NCBI GenBank assembly: GCA_905215595.1 | Contig: CAJMQZ010000034.1 | Location: forward strand, 1 to 19,474 | DNA length: 19,474 nucleotides | Direction: 5' to 3' | Source: an uncultured bacterium | GTDB taxonomy: Bacteria; Bacillota; Clostridia; Oscillospirales; Ruminococcaceae | Shown: positions 13,589 to 19,474 of the stretch, one piece after another | Position numbering within the stretch: the stretch's first letter is position 1 | Layout: the number at the start of each line of letters is the position of its first letter | The notes under the pieces: generated by a model | Databases searched by the model: none | What the model saw: only the letters and a program-made list of their open reading frames with translations | What the model was told of the DNA's origin: nothing | Translations under genes and position numbers: made by a program

Positions 13589-14698
13589 ATGGTGAACACA
13601 ATGGCAAGACGAACAGACGGCGGGGTACGCTTCCGCCCGGTGGGCAGCAGCCGCAGCCGCACCGCACCGGTGTACAGCCCGCGCGGCACCGGCTGCCCGG
13701 CCATCGAGCAGGCGGTGCAGGGGCTGTATAAAGGCCAGAACGAGGAAAGCTTCTGGTCTTTGATGAGCGCTTTGAATTACGCGCTGGAGCTGGAGACCCA
13801 TGTGCTTGTGCCGCTGCAGACGGCGCTTTCAGCGCAGGGTGCGCCCGCCCCGTGGATGGAGCACCCCATCCCGGCAGAAAAGGCCGATGGCCTTGCCTTG
13901 TGGACGCTGCGCAACGATAAGGGGCGCTGCTGGCTGCCGCTGTTTACCTCGGTGGCAGCGGCCGGTGCAGACCGCAGCACCGGCAGCCGCCCCATGGCTG
14001 ACCGCACCTTGGAGCAGGCCATGCAGCTGGCGCTGGACACCCCGGGCATCGACGGCGTGGTGCTGGACCCGTGGAGCAATTCCGCCTCGCTGGATGGTGC
14101 GCTGCTCAACGGTCTGCTGCACGCAGGCCACACCCCGGAGGGCCCCGGCGCAGAGGAGGCCGAGGCCGGGAAAGAAGCTGCCCGCGCCGGACACTGGGCG
14201 GCAGCGGCAGAGTGCTACCAGAAAGCCGCCGAGCAGGGCAGTTCTGCCGGGCTATCGCTGCTGGGCGAGTGCTTGTATCAGGGACGCGGCGTGCCCAAAA
14301 GCGCTGCGCAGGCGCGCAAGCTGTGGAAGGCCGCTGCCGAAAGCGGTGAGCCCATCGCCCTTTTGAACCTTGGCGACGACTGCGCCGCCCGGGGCGACAA
14401 CGGCAAGGCACTGCTGTGGTACCGCCGGGCACGGCAGAACGCGGCAGCGGTGCCGGATATCGAGTATACGCCCCGGGTCTGCCTGCGGCTGGCGCAGTAC
14501 GAGACCCGCTACACCTCCCGCAAAAAGGCGCTGGCGCAGGCGGCAGAGGCAAAGCAGGCCTTTACCATTTTGCAGCGGGAGCACGAGCCGGACGCCGACC
14601 GCTGGTTACAGGAGGCCGAGCAGCTGCTCTATGAGCTGACCCACGAGCCGCCCACGGCTCCGGCAGCATATAACATAGAATCTTTACAATTGGACTAA
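13589..14698 (+). CDS. SseB-domain protein with Sel1-like repeats
   Basis: This 369-residue cytoplasmic protein has no signal peptide. The N-terminal half resembles the SseB domain: WLPLFTS at 115-121 and DGVVLDPWSNSASLD at 155-169. From about residue 200 come Sel1/TPR-like units with alternating small and aromatic residues: AGHWAAAAECYQKAAEQGSS, then GECLYQGRGVPKSAAQARKLW, then a further unit near 295. These are protein-interaction scaffolds. It lies directly upstream of a DnaK gene on the same strand (81-base gap, no terminator seen), so the two may be co-transcribed and this protein might serve as a chaperone partner; that is inference. ATG 13589 is close to its AGGGAAG; ATG 13601, preceded by GGTGA, is an alternative. 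Confidence 0.8.
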   Translation: MVNTMARRTDGGVRFRPVGSSRSRTAPVYSPRGTGCPAIEQAVQGLYKGQNEESFWSLMSALNYALELETHVLVPLQTALSAQGAPAPWMEHPIPAEKADGLALWTLRNDKGRCWLPLFTSVAAAGADRSTGSRPMADRTLEQAMQLALDTPGIDGVVLDPWSNSASLDGALLNGLLHAGHTPEGPGAEEAEAGKEAARAGHWAAAAECYQKAAEQGSSAGLSLLGECLYQGRGVPKSAAQARKLWKAAAESGEPIALLNLGDDCAARGDNGKALLWYRRARQNAAAVPDIEYTPRVCLRLAQYETRYTSRKKALAQAAEAKQAFTILQREHEPDADRWLQEAEQLLYELTHEPPTAPAAYNIESLQLD

Positions 14699-14779
14699 AA
14701 AAAGGTCACAGCCGTCCTGTAAGATAGACTGGAAAAAAACAGCCCGCAGACACGGCGGACAAGAAACAGAGGAAACAGT

Positions 14780-16597
14780 ATGAGCAAAGTGATCGGCATT
14801 GATCTGGGTACGACCAATTCCTGTGTGGCAGTGGTGGAGGGCGGCAAGCCTGTGGTCATCACCAATGCAGAGGGCGAGCGCACCACCCCCAGCGTGGTGG
14901 CCTTTACCAAGGACGGCGAGCGTCTGGTGGGCGGCGCGGCCAAGCGCCAGATCGCCACGAATTCCGGGCGCACGATCTCCAGCATCAAGCGGTACATGGG
15001 TTCGGACTACCGGGCGCATATTGACGGCAAGGACCTTGCCCCGCAGGAGATCAGCGCCATGATCCTTGCCAAGATCCGCCGGGACGCCGAGAGCTATCTG
15101 GGCGAGCCTGTCACCGAAGCCGTCATCACCGTGCCCGCTTATTTTGATGACAGCCAGCGCAAGGCCACGCAGGATGCAGGCCGCATTGCGGGGCTGAACG
15201 TGCTGCGCATCATCAACGAGCCTACCGCCGCTGCGGTGGCCTACGGTCTGGACAACGAAGCTGCGCAGAAGATCCTTGTCTACGACCTTGGCGGCGGCAC
15301 CTTTGATGTGTCCATCATCGAGATCGAGGACGGCACCTTTACGGTGCTGGCCACCGGCGGCGACACCCATCTGGGCGGCGATGACTTTGACCAGCGCATC
15401 GTGGAGTACGCTGTGGCAGAGTTCAAAAAGTCTGACCGCATCGACCTGACCCGCGACCCTGCCGCCATGGGACGGCTGAAGGAGGAGGCGGAAAAGGCCA
15501 AGAAGGAGCTTTCCAGTGCGCCCTCTGCCCAGCTGAACCTGCCCTTTATCACGGTGGGCAAGGACGGGCCCCATCACTTGGATATCGCTTTGTCCCGCCC
15601 GCAGTTCGAGATGATGACCGGCGATCTGCTGTCCCGCACCGTGACCCCGGTGCAGAACGCTTTGCGGGATGCCGGCATCTCTGCAAGCCAGCTGGGCAAG
15701 GTACTGCTGGTGGGCGGCAGCACCCGGATGCCCGCCGTGGAGCGGCAGGTGCGGGAGCTGCTGGGTAAGGAGCCAAGCCACAGCCTGAACCCGGACGAGT
15801 GCGTTGCCATGGGCGCAGCGGTACAGGGCGCACTGCTGCAGGGCGGCGGCAAGCTGGCGGGTGCCACCGGTGCGGCAGCGCAGGGGCTGGTGCTGATGGA
15901 TGTGACCCCGCTGACTTTGTCCATCGAGACGCTGGGCGGAGTTGCCACCCCGCTGATCACCCGCAACAGCATGATCCCCACCCGCAAGAGCCAGATCTTT
16001 ACCACCGCCCGTCCCATGCAGACCAGCGTGGAGATCAACGTTCTGCAAGGCGAGCGCCATTTTGCGCGGGACAATAAGTCCCTTGGCAAGTTCAAGCTCA
16101 ACGGCATCCGGGCAAGCTTCTCGTCCAAGCCCCAGATCGAGGTCACCTTTGATATCGATGTGAACGGCGTGGTGAAGGTATCCGCCAAGGATCTTGCCAC
16201 CGGGCGGGAGCAGAACATCACCATCACCGGCAGCACCAACCTTTCCGAAAACGAGATCCAGCGCGCTATGGCAGATGCCGCCGCCTATGAGGCCGAGGAC
16301 AGTCGCCGCAAGGAGCGCTTGGATCTGCACAATCAGGCCGAGGTGCTGGCGTACAAGGTGGACGAAGCACTTTCCAAGTGCAAAAAAGAGCTGGACAAGG
16401 ACGAAAAGGCCCGCGTGAAGGCCGACCTTGCCAACCTGCGCCACTGCCTGCGCAAGGATAAGCCCGAAAAGATGAACGAGACCGAGGAAGCTGCCCTGCG
16501 GCAGGCCAAGAGCCAGCTGGAAGCCTCGGCCAACCACCTGATGCTGTTGTACTCTGCCGAGCAGACCCCCGGCGATGGAACGGACAGCACGCTGTAA
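14780..16597 (+). CDS. dnaK: Hsp70 chaperone DnaK (stand-alone locus)
   Basis: This is a 605-residue ATP-driven chaperone. The nucleotide-binding domain has IGIDLGTTNSCVAV near the start, the phosphate loop YDLGGGTFDVSI at 168-179 and GGDTHLGGDDFD. It lacks the insert found in Gram-negative DnaK. The interdomain linker and start of the substrate domain (LMDVTPLTLSIE) are at about 372-383. A Gly/Ala-rich stretch just before the linker is longer than usual. The C-terminal lid is short and ends without an acidic EEV-type tail. No hrcA, grpE or dnaJ is adjacent and no CIRCE element is seen, so this may be a second DnaK or one with separate control. AGAGGAAAC precedes ATG 14780. It follows the SseB/Sel1 gene and ends at a strong terminator. 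Confidence 0.93.
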   Translation: MSKVIGIDLGTTNSCVAVVEGGKPVVITNAEGERTTPSVVAFTKDGERLVGGAAKRQIATNSGRTISSIKRYMGSDYRAHIDGKDLAPQEISAMILAKIRRDAESYLGEPVTEAVITVPAYFDDSQRKATQDAGRIAGLNVLRIINEPTAAAVAYGLDNEAAQKILVYDLGGGTFDVSIIEIEDGTFTVLATGGDTHLGGDDFDQRIVEYAVAEFKKSDRIDLTRDPAAMGRLKEEAEKAKKELSSAPSAQLNLPFITVGKDGPHHLDIALSRPQFEMMTGDLLSRTVTPVQNALRDAGISASQLGKVLLVGGSTRMPAVERQVRELLGKEPSHSLNPDECVAMGAAVQGALLQGGGKLAGATGAAAQGLVLMDVTPLTLSIETLGGVATPLITRNSMIPTRKSQIFTTARPMQTSVEINVLQGERHFARDNKSLGKFKLNGIRASFSSKPQIEVTFDIDVNGVVKVSAKDLATGREQNITITGSTNLSENEIQRAMADAAAYEAEDSRRKERLDLHNQAEVLAYKVDEALSKCKKELDKDEKARVKADLANLRHCLRKDKPEKMNETEEAALRQAKSQLEASANHLMLLYSAEQTPGDGTDSTL

Positions 16598-16618
16598 TAT
16601 TTATAATATAAGGTTTGT

Positions 16619-16655
16619 GGGCTGCTGCACCCGCCCGGCGCAGCAGCCCTTTTTT
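16619..16655 (+). terminator. dnaK terminator
   Basis: GGGCTGCTGC (16619-16628), an 11-base loop, and GCAGCAGCCC (16640-16649) form a perfect 10-bp stem followed by TTTTTT. It sits only about 20 bases before the next start codon, so read-through may supply DUF1653 transcription. Confidence 0.9.
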
Positions 16656-16677
16656 GAAGAAAGAGAAGGGAACAGTT

Positions 16678-16905
16678 ATGAAGGAACTGCAATATCCGGT
16701 GCGCCCCGGGCGCTACCGCCACTTTAAAGGCAACGAATATCAGGTGCTGGGCGTGGCACGCCACAGCGAGACCGAGGAGGAAATGGTGGTGTACCGCGCC
16801 CTGTACGGCGAGGGCGGGCTGTGGGTGCGCCCCGCTGCCATGTGGCTGGAGACCGTGACCCGGGACGGCGTTACAAAGCCCCGCTTTACCTATATCGGGG
16901 AGTGA
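16678..16905 (+). CDS. DUF1653 small protein
   Basis: This is a 75-residue protein. The pattern GRYRHFKGNEYQVLGVARHSE, then VVYRALYG and LWVRPAAMW, is that of the DUF1653 family, a compact SH3-like beta fold of unknown function found alone or fused to other domains. ATG 16678 has AGAGAAGGG upstream; the frame is open to 16615 but the extra residues come from the terminator region. No dedicated promoter is evident, so it may depend on read-through of the dnaK terminator. Confidence 0.88.
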   Translation: MKELQYPVRPGRYRHFKGNEYQVLGVARHSETEEEMVVYRALYGEGGLWVRPAAMWLETVTRDGVTKPRFTYIGE

Positions 16906-16928
16906 TGCGCCCGGCTTGAATCCCGTTA

Positions 16929-16957
16929 TTGACCCTAGGATTATTTTGCGGTAAAAT
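16929..16957 (+). promoter_or_regulatory. Promoter of the secreted-protein gene
   Basis: TTGACC (16929-16934), 17-base spacer, TAAAAT (16952-16957), followed 22 bases later by AAAGGAGG (16979-16986) and ATG 16994. Confidence 0.8.
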
Positions 16958-16993
16958 GTGGGTATGATACCAAACAACAAAGGAGGTTTTCGT

Positions 16994-18043
16994 ATGAAGG
17001 CCAAACGATGGATCTCGCTCCTGCTCGCGGTCAGCATGATGCTTGGTGTGCTGGCAATGCCCGCCTCGGCGGCAGCTCAGCAGCCGGAAAGCACCGCTGT
17101 TGTCAGCGAGGAACTGCCCGATGCCGCAGCGCTGAGCGCGGCAGAGGATGAAAATGATATCGTCAACATCCGCATCCGGGCGACCGGCAACCTTGTCTAT
17201 GGTTCCGATTATAAGCTGGAGGTGGAGACCCGGCCCGAAAACACCCAGTATATCGCTGTGGTGCTGGGCACCAGCGGCGAAGCCTACGGCTATGTGACCC
17301 TGATGATCTCGGATAAGCTGCGCACTTTGCTTAAGCTGATCCCTCTGCCCAAAAAGATGTCCCAGACCCCGGATCAGACCGAGGAATTCAACGTATACAG
17401 CTACCTTAAGCAGCTGATCGACGGCAACGATGTCAGCGTACTGCTGCGGGTCGCGGACGAGGTAGTGTCGGTAATGGATACCGTCAGCTTCTTTCTCCCC
17501 GCCAGCTACCTGACTACCGTGAAAAACGTTTCCAACGGCATGAAGCTGGCGCTGAGCCTGATCCGCAAGTATCTGCCCGAGGGCGCGCTGAGCCGCATCT
17601 ATCTGGACGAGCAGCCCAAGGACAGCGGCAAGTACTTTGCCGGTGCCATCGCGCTGGAAAGCAGCGATATCAACGCCGCCGGCTTTGCCATGTTCAAGAT
17701 CAAGCCCAAGACCGAAAACGTCAGCCTGAGCTGGGCAGCTGAGACCCCGGCCAGCATGACCGTCTCTGCGCTGCAAAACGCCGATCTGACCGCCAAGGTG
17801 ATCTCGGACGGACAGGTGGCTGAAAACGGCAAGGTGAATTACACCTACAAGAAAAAGACCTTCCTGTGCTTCAGCAGCAAAATAAACGGCGTGCCCACCG
17901 AGCCCGGCACCTACACCCAGACCGCCAAGGCAGGGGGCAACTACTCCTGCGGCAGCATCAGCCGCACCATTACGGTGACTGCTGATCCCCAGCCCGCCGC
18001 CGAGCAGCCAGCCGAACAAGCGGCAGAGCAGCCCGCAGCATAA
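16994..18043 (+). CDS. Secreted protein of unknown function
   Basis: This 349-residue exported protein has a clear Sec signal peptide: basic start (MKAKRW), hydrophobic core and an AMPASA cleavage site near residue 27. The mature part has a beta-rich segment around residues 55-95, a helical middle with two hydrophobic stretches (VVSVMDTVSFFLPASYLTTV, then KLALSLIRKYLPEGAL), and a beta-rich Ig-like end with two cysteines (KTFLCFSS and GGNYSCGS). A short Pro/Ala/Glu/Gln tail follows. There is no sortase motif, lipobox or catalytic motif. It is likely extracellular or cell-surface. It is monocistronic, with its own promoter and terminator. I do not recognise a family. AAAGGAGG fixes the start at 16994. 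Confidence 0.85.
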   Translation: MKAKRWISLLLAVSMMLGVLAMPASAAAQQPESTAVVSEELPDAAALSAAEDENDIVNIRIRATGNLVYGSDYKLEVETRPENTQYIAVVLGTSGEAYGYVTLMISDKLRTLLKLIPLPKKMSQTPDQTEEFNVYSYLKQLIDGNDVSVLLRVADEVVSVMDTVSFFLPASYLTTVKNVSNGMKLALSLIRKYLPEGALSRIYLDEQPKDSGKYFAGAIALESSDINAAGFAMFKIKPKTENVSLSWAAETPASMTVSALQNADLTAKVISDGQVAENGKVNYTYKKKTFLCFSSKINGVPTEPGTYTQTAKAGGNYSCGSISRTITVTADPQPAAEQPAEQAAEQPAA

Positions 18044-18056
18044 GCGCATAAATCAA

Positions 18057-18089
18057 AAATTCCCGCAGCAGCCGCTGCGGGAATTTTTT
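18057..18089 (+). terminator. Terminator of the secreted-protein gene
   Basis: AAATTCCCGCAGC (18057-18069), loop AGCC and GCTGCGGGAATTT (18074-18086) form a perfect 13-bp stem, with further T residues to 18089. Confidence 0.92.
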
Positions 18090-18137
18090 CGCGTGAGAGG
18101 GACTCTTTTATTTTCCATAAAACGGTTCACTTTACTC

Positions 18138-18166
18138 TTGCAAATCGCCGCGCAATACGCTATTAT
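18138..18166 (+). promoter_or_regulatory. mscL promoter
   Basis: TTGCAA (18138-18143), 17-base spacer, TATTAT (18161-18166), giving a leader of about 50 nt before ATG 18222. Confidence 0.7.
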
Positions 18167-18221
18167 AAAAATAAAATAACCCCTTGCGGTAAAAAAGGGG
18201 ACAAGGAGGAGCAGGTTATCT

Positions 18222-18671
18222 ATGGAAGAGAAAAAAAGCGGCATCAAAAAGTTCTTTGAAGAATTCAAAGCGTTTGCCATGCGCGGCAACGTGCTGGACA
18301 TGGCAGTGGGCGTTGTCATCGGCGGTGCCTTCACCGCCATCGTCACCGCGCTGGTGGAGGACATCATCAACCCGCTGATCGGCCTGTTCTTCAAGGCAGA
18401 TTTTTCCGATGTGGTCATCGGTCTGGGCGGCTCCAGCATCAAGATCGGCGAGTTCGTCAACTCCATCATCAACTTTCTCATCGTGGCCTTTGTGCTGTTC
18501 ATTGTGATCAAATTCGTCAACTCCCTGCACAAAAAGCCCGAAGCGCCCGCCGCACCGGAGGAGCCCACCACCAAGGTGTGCCCCTACTGCCAGAGCGAAA
18601 TTTCCATCAAGGCTGTGCGCTGCCCCCACTGCACCTCCAAGCTGGAGGGCTTTCCCGAAATGAAGGCATGA
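18222..18671 (+). CDS. mscL: Large-conductance mechanosensitive channel with zinc ribbon
   Basis: This is a 149-residue MscL, a pentameric inner-membrane channel that releases solutes on hypo-osmotic shock. The N-terminal amphipathic helix (FFEEFKAFAMRGNVLDMAVGVVIGGAF) runs into the pore helix. A short periplasmic loop and the second helix (SIINFLIVAFVLFIVIKFVN) follow. The usual C-terminal helical bundle is replaced or followed by a Pro/Glu linker and a zinc ribbon, C120-X2-C123-X10-C134-X2-C137. That tail faces the cytoplasm and should bind zinc. AGGAGG lies upstream of ATG 18222. It is monocistronic, with no clear terminator before the next promoter. Confidence 0.96.
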   Translation: MEEKKSGIKKFFEEFKAFAMRGNVLDMAVGVVIGGAFTAIVTALVEDIINPLIGLFFKADFSDVVIGLGGSSIKIGEFVNSIINFLIVAFVLFIVIKFVNSLHKKPEAPAAPEEPTTKVCPYCQSEISIKAVRCPHCTSKLEGFPEMKA

Positions 18672-18682
18672 AGCATTCAGCA

Positions 18683-18710
18683 TTGACAATTGGCTCAGAT
18701 GCGCTATAAT
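18683..18710 (+). promoter_or_regulatory. Perfect-consensus promoter of the small RNA
   Basis: TTGACA (18683-18688), 16-base spacer, TATAAT (18705-18710). Both hexamers match sigma-A consensus at all positions. Nothing convincing is coded downstream before the terminator at 18781-18836. Confidence 0.85.
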
Positions 18711-18716
18711 AGAAGT

Positions 18717-18836
18717 AGAAAAGGCGCTGGTCGGCAAACGGCTACCCGTTACCGGCAATCGCTTGTTCCTAAGAGTAAAGAAAGCAAGTGACCGTTCGCT
18801 TGGGGAAGCGTGTGGCGGTTACTTGCTTTTCTTGTT
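18717..18836 (+). ncRNA. Putative structured small RNA (about 120 nt)
   Basis: A perfect promoter and a terminator bound a region with no plausible ORF. A first stem-loop stacks GCG/CGC (18724-18726 with 18760-18762), GTCGG/CCGGC (18730-18734 with 18752-18756) and AACGG/CCGTT (18737-18741 with 18746-18750, loop CTAC). A linker, GTTCCTAAGAGTAAAG, follows. A long terminator hairpin then pairs 18781-18794 with 18816-18829, has an inner CGCTT-GGGG-AAGCG hairpin, and ends in T-rich sequence. The minus strand over the terminator could encode the end of a Lys-rich peptide (...DNKKSK stop), reminiscent of antisense RNAs of small holin-like type I toxins; no toxin ORF is present. The RNA class is not identified. 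Confidence 0.6.
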
Positions 18837-18846
18837 GTCATTACAA

Positions 18847-18899
18847 CAAAACCCTCCCTGCCGGGCGCAGTCTTTGCGCTTGCGGCAGGGAGGGTTTTG
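18847..18899 (-). terminator. Alkaline phosphatase terminator (16-bp stem, bidirectional)
   Basis: CAAAACCCTCCCTGCC (18847-18862) pairs perfectly with GGCAGGGAGGGTTTTG (18884-18899), with an inner GCGCA/TGCGC hairpin. On the minus strand the stem ends in TTTTG then TTGTAA, fitting termination of the phosphatase gene about 65 bases beyond its stop. It could also back up the small-RNA terminator on the plus strand. Confidence 0.85.
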
Positions 18900-18962
18900 C
18901 ACATTTTGCGGCTTGGCTGTGGAAAAGTGGAGCAGGTAGTGAGGTGGGAAAATCAGGCGCTC

Positions 18963-19474
18963 TTACTGAACCTTGGTCAGCTCAGCCAGCTTGTGGTAGA
19001 TCTCGGTGTTGTCGTACACACCGCCGAACTTCTCGGCGCCGACACCCATGGCGTACACGTTGACCATGGCACCGGTGTGGGCGTAGGTGGTGTGGTCCAT
19101 ACCGGACTTGTGGTTGATGGTGTGGCAGACAGCCATGCTGAAGGGGATGTAGGTGCCGTACAGCTCGTAGTCCTGCTGGCTCATCTTGCTCTGGCTGGAG
19201 GAGCCCACCTGCAGGGTGCGCTCATAGGCCTTGCGCAGGTTCTCCACCTCGTAGTCGGTCAGCAGCAGCTTGCCTGCGCTGGCGGCAGCGGGGTCGGTGG
19301 GCAGGGTCAGGCCAAAGACGTTCTTCACATCCTGCATAGCAGTCTCGAAGGGGGTCTTGTTGGCAACGTAGCCCTGCACATAGGTAGAATCGAACTTTGC
19401 GTAGGACATCTTCTGGTGTGCCAGATTGGTCAGGAAGGTGTCGTAGTTGGTGGTCTTGTAGCCGATGGCCATGC
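18963..19474 (-). CDS. Alkaline phosphatase, C-terminal part (cut by window edge)
   Basis: Only the last 170 or so residues are present; the gene continues beyond 19474, so the ATG near 19472 is internal. Alkaline phosphatases are exported two-zinc/one-magnesium enzymes that release phosphate from monoesters. The segment HTTYAHTGAMVNVYAMG near the C-terminus carries the HTG motif, whose histidine is a zinc ligand in the PhoA family. GAEKFGGVYDNTEIYHKLAELTKV is the usual end. The catalytic serine and signal peptide would lie outside the window. The stop is followed by a strong terminator. Confidence 0.88.
   Translation of the reverse strand, partial: MAIGYKTTNYDTFLTNLAHQKMSYAKFDSTYVQGYVANKTPFETAMQDVKNVFGLTLPTDPAAASAGKLLLTDYEVENLRKAYERTLQVGSSSQSKMSQQDYELYGTYIPFSMAVCHTINHKSGMDHTTYAHTGAMVNVYAMGVGAEKFGGVYDNTEIYHKLAELTKVQ

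Noticed and set aside
14699..14779. CIRCE element or heat-shock operator before dnaK
   Set aside because: No TTAGCACTC/GAGTGCTAA inverted repeat is present, and no clear promoter pair is seen in the 81-base gap.
14684..16537. Long open frame on the minus strand opposite dnaK
   Set aside because: The plus strand is an unmistakable DnaK; the opposite frame is a compositional shadow with no motif.
18216..18758. Minus-strand open frame opposite mscL
   Set aside because: It lies over a clear mscL gene and its product is low-complexity with no recognisable domain.
18788..19063. Plus-strand open frame starting in the small-RNA terminator
   Set aside because: It begins inside a terminator hairpin, runs through a second terminator and over the phosphatase gene, and has no ribosome binding site.

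Overview
The window looks like a chromosomal segment of a gut Firmicute of the Faecalibacterium / Oscillospiraceae type. Coding regions are GC-rich with short intergenic spacers. Start sites have AGGAGG-type ribosome binding sites, and promoters follow the TTGACA/TATAAT pattern. Next to cysK lie paired-hairpin repeats of the kind scattered through Faecalibacterium genomes. The genus is inferred from this overall look and from protein style, not from a marker gene.

Layout. 1-295: three REP-like paired-hairpin repeats and the cysK terminator. 296-1896: cysK (minus) diverges from an Rrf2-family, probably Fe-S or cysteine-responsive, regulator (plus), with two strong back-to-back promoters. 1899-2792: an AT-richer two-gene cassette (GNAT-like protein plus a 74-residue unknown) lies between two almost identical terminators. 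2798-4079: an lrgAB (cidAB-like) operon whose lrgA has ACG where the start codon should be. 4182-5418: a CopZ-like metal-binding HMA protein and an AraC-type regulator, both minus. 5530-7938: glgP (alpha-glucan phosphorylase), divergent from the AraC gene, preceded by a 14-bp inverted repeat.

7968-9851: a twin-arginine translocation operon (TatB-like, TatA, TatC; minus) with a 25-bp palindrome upstream. 9942-13453: a two-gene ABC exporter (minus) whose nucleotide sites are asymmetric, as in heterodimeric exporters. 13589-16597: an SseB/Sel1-repeat protein followed by a DnaK without visible grpE, dnaJ or hrcA neighbours. 16678-18043: a DUF1653 protein and a secreted protein of unknown function. 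18138-18671: mscL with a C-terminal zinc ribbon. 18683-18836: a perfect-consensus promoter driving a structured, terminator-ended region with no convincing ORF, probably a small RNA. 18963-19474: the 3' part of an alkaline phosphatase gene (minus), cut by the window edge.

Most genes are housekeeping or envelope functions: sulfur assimilation, glycogen use, protein export, drug or lipid export, osmotic release and phosphate scavenging. The points most worth a second look are the non-canonical lrgA start, the cassette between twin terminators, the orphan small RNA, the stand-alone DnaK/SseB-Sel1 pair, and several sharp operator-like palindromes. I see no CRISPR array, rRNA, tRNA, transposase or prophage gene.
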